This document shows positions 14,401 to 15,968 of a DNA stretch of 15,968 nt, piece after piece. This DNA comes from an uncultured Collinsella sp. GTDB taxonomy: Bacteria > Actinomycetota > Coriobacteriia > Coriobacteriales > Coriobacteriaceae. Positions within the stretch are counted from its first letter, which is position 1. Each line of letters starts with the position of its first letter. The stretch spans positions 1 to 15,968 of the forward strand of contig CATYZE010000038.1 of the NCBI GenBank assembly GCA_958415525.1. The letters are read 5' to 3'. Position numbers and translations under genes: made by a program. Under the pieces are notes generated by a model. The model saw only the letters and a program-made list of their open reading frames with translations. It did not search any database and had not been told where the DNA came from.

Positions 14401-15834
14401 ATGGCTGTTATTAATGTACTGCCTTCGGATGGGAAGGTTATTGACGAGGGTCCAGTCGGTTGCTCTGTTGATGTTTGCTGTGATGACTTTCGTCATCTCG
14501 ATGTTGGGCTGCCGCCCGAGATTCTTCGTCTTAAGGATGCCGGGTATTTGACGCAGGCTGTTGCTGCCTGCGATCGCCTTTTGGAGCAGAACCCCGAGCC
14601 TTCGCTGGCTGCTTGTGTTCGTTCCGAGCGGTATCGCATGCTCGAGACGCCGCTTCATTTTTCGGTGTCGCGCGACCAGGCTATTGCGATGATTCGCGAG
14701 GAGTGGCCAGAGTTTACCGAAGAGCAGTTTGACGATCTGATTGACCGTAAGCGTATTGACTGGCGCTTTATCGATGGCGAGCTGTTCGTTCTCGACAACT
14801 TCCTCGATTCGCTTCGCGTATATCCCAAAGAGGTCCCCGGCATGCGGCCCGATTCTACGGACGGAATTGCACTGCGCAACGAGATGCTCAAGGAGATGGA
14901 GTCGCAAAACGGATTGGCTCGCGTCATTACGCTCAAAGCGTCCGTGTCTGTCCCCGGCGCTCTGGAGGGGGAGACCGTTTGCGCTTGGCTTCCCGTCGCG
15001 GCTGCCTGCCGTCAGCAGTCTCGGGTCGAGATTCTCGACATGACGCCGGAAGGTGCTGTTGCTCCCGCGAACGCTTCGGCGCGTACCGCCTCGTGGTCTT
15101 CTTCGAGTGAACGCTCATTCTCGGTGACCTATCGTTATCACATCGATGCTGCTTATTGTGATGTCTACGGTGGCACACTTCCGGTTCACCCGCGTATGGA
15201 CGCGCCTCTGCCCGAGGATATTTCCGAGGACCGTCCGCACATTGCATTCACGCCGTATCTACAGCAGCTGACAGACCGTGTCATTGACGGGCTCGAGGAT
15301 CCGCTCGATCGCGCCCGTGCTATCTATGATTACCTGACGCAGCATATCGACTATCGCTATCAGCCGCCGTACTTGCTTTTGGGATCTATTGCCGATGACT
15401 GCGCGCATTCGCTCCGCGGCGATTGCGGCGTTATGGCGCTCACGTTTATCACCATGTGCCGTATCGCGGGCGTGCCTGCCCGTTGGCAGAGCGGCCTGTA
15501 TGTTGCGCCCGATTCGGTGGGGTCGCACGACTGGGCAGAGTTCTATACGCCGCAGACCGGTTGGCTCAACGCCGACGTGTCATTTGGATCTTCTGCTCGC
15601 AGGATGGGGGAGGAGTGGCGCCGCCGTCACTACTTTGGCAATCTCGACCCGTGGCGTATGGTGGCCAACAATCGATTCCAGGCAGAGTTTGAGCCCTCTT
15701 TCGACGGCATGCGCGAGGATCCCTATGACAACCAGATGGGCGAGGCCTCGGTTGACGGACGTGGATGTCGTAAGCGGGAGATGTTGCGCAAGGTTGAGCT
15801 TATCGAAATGCTAGAAGTTCCATTTTCGGACTAA
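14401..15834 (+). CDS. Transglutaminase-like (cysteine protease fold) protein with N-terminal extension
   Basis: 477 residues, no signal peptide or membrane segment, so probably cytoplasmic. The C-terminal core (about 285-400) has the transglutaminase-like triad: Cys342 in RGDCGVMALTFITMCRIAGVPAR, His376 in GSHDWAEFYTP and Asp392 in GWLNADVSFG. Such bacterial proteins are usually proteases or amidases rather than cross-linkers. Residues 1-170 are a charged region I do not recognise (with REEWPEFTEEQFDDLIDRKR at 99-118), and 175-270 look like a beta-rich domain (LKASVSVPG, FSVTYRYHID). The ATG at 14401 has TTGGAG 7 nt upstream; GTG at 14383 would overlap that site. It uses more T-ending codons than fba. 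It stands alone, with a tRNA gene after it. Substrate unknown. Confidence 0.75.
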   Translation: MAVINVLPSDGKVIDEGPVGCSVDVCCDDFRHLDVGLPPEILRLKDAGYLTQAVAACDRLLEQNPEPSLAACVRSERYRMLETPLHFSVSRDQAIAMIREEWPEFTEEQFDDLIDRKRIDWRFIDGELFVLDNFLDSLRVYPKEVPGMRPDSTDGIALRNEMLKEMESQNGLARVITLKASVSVPGALEGETVCAWLPVAAACRQQSRVEILDMTPEGAVAPANASARTASWSSSSERSFSVTYRYHIDAAYCDVYGGTLPVHPRMDAPLPEDISEDRPHIAFTPYLQQLTDRVIDGLEDPLDRARAIYDYLTQHIDYRYQPPYLLLGSIADDCAHSLRGDCGVMALTFITMCRIAGVPARWQSGLYVAPDSVGSHDWAEFYTPQTGWLNADVSFGSSARRMGEEWRRRHYFGNLDPWRMVANNRFQAEFEPSFDGMREDPYDNQMGEASVDGRGCRKREMLRKVELIEMLEVPFSD

Positions 15835-15873
15835 TCAACAGAAAGCTGTGATAAACTAACTCACGCATTACGT

Positions 15874-15960
15874 GCCCGAGTGGCGGAATTGGCAGACGCA
15901 GTGGACTCAAAATCCACCGTTGGCAACAACGTGCGAGTTCGAGTCTCGCCTCGGGCACCA
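15874..15960 (+). tRNA. tRNA-Leu (anticodon CAA)
   Basis: The acceptor arm GCCCGAG (15874-15880) pairs perfectly with CTCGGGC (15950-15956), followed by discriminator A and an encoded CCA (15958-15960). The anticodon stem GTGGA/TCCAC (15901-15905, 15913-15917) encloses loop CTCAAAA, with anticodon CAA at 15908-15910, which reads UUG. A long class II variable arm (CGTTG-GCAA-CAACG, 15918-15931) fits Leu. The T arm GCGAG-TTCGAGT-CTCGC is at 15933-15949. Upstream TAAACT (15852-15857) is a possible -10 box without a clear -35. Confidence 0.96.
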
Positions 15961-15968
15961 TACATGCA

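Noticed and set aside
15874..15960. tRNA-Leu as an integration site for a mobile element
   Set aside because: The window ends 8 nt after the tRNA, so neither an integrase nor a repeated tRNA 3' end can be seen.

Overview
The window (about 16 kb, GC-rich, tightly packed) looks like chromosomal core sequence from a Coriobacteriia actinobacterium, most likely Collinsella or a close relative. This is inferred from GC-rich coding, strong purine-rich ribosome binding sites, a bifunctional Rel, a RecJ fused to a RecQ-like helicase, and long intergenic hairpins. It is not proven from the window alone. I see no phage, IS transposase, CRISPR array or obvious genomic island.

Layout. 2-3446: the last four genes of a branched-chain amino acid ABC importer operon, livH (5' end cut off by the window edge), livM, livG and livF, all + strand and overlapping or abutting. 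3447-3771: a 325-nt gene-free stretch that is almost entirely stacked palindromes. 3772-5250: a two-gene unit, CutC-family TIM barrel plus a GalT-like nucleotidyltransferase with CxxC and HPH motifs. 5281-6279 (- strand): a bile acid:sodium symporter family membrane protein, converging on that unit. 6280-6503: divergent intergenic region with a TATAAT promoter. 6504-12219: a short putative leader ORF, a 1095-residue RecJ-RecQ-like fusion, and the (p)ppGpp synthetase/hydrolase Rel 15 nt downstream. 12304-12987: a glyoxalase II-type metallo-beta-lactamase fold hydrolase. 13182-14048: class II fructose-bisphosphate aldolase. 14049-14400: a second gene-free stretch (352 nt) with a 131-nt imperfect palindrome, a duplicated right half, a rho-independent terminator and a promoter. 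14401-15834: a transglutaminase-like protein. 15874-15960: tRNA-Leu(CAA) with encoded CCA.

How it works together. The liv genes build two permeases and two ATPases of one importer; its binding protein should lie just upstream. recJ and rel look co-transcribed, linking DNA-end processing with the stringent response. The remaining genes are separate housekeeping units (glycolysis, thioester or glyoxal hydrolysis, tRNA). The least explained parts are the two palindromic intergenic regions, the RecJ-helicase fusion with its leader ORF, and the cutC/GalT-like pair.
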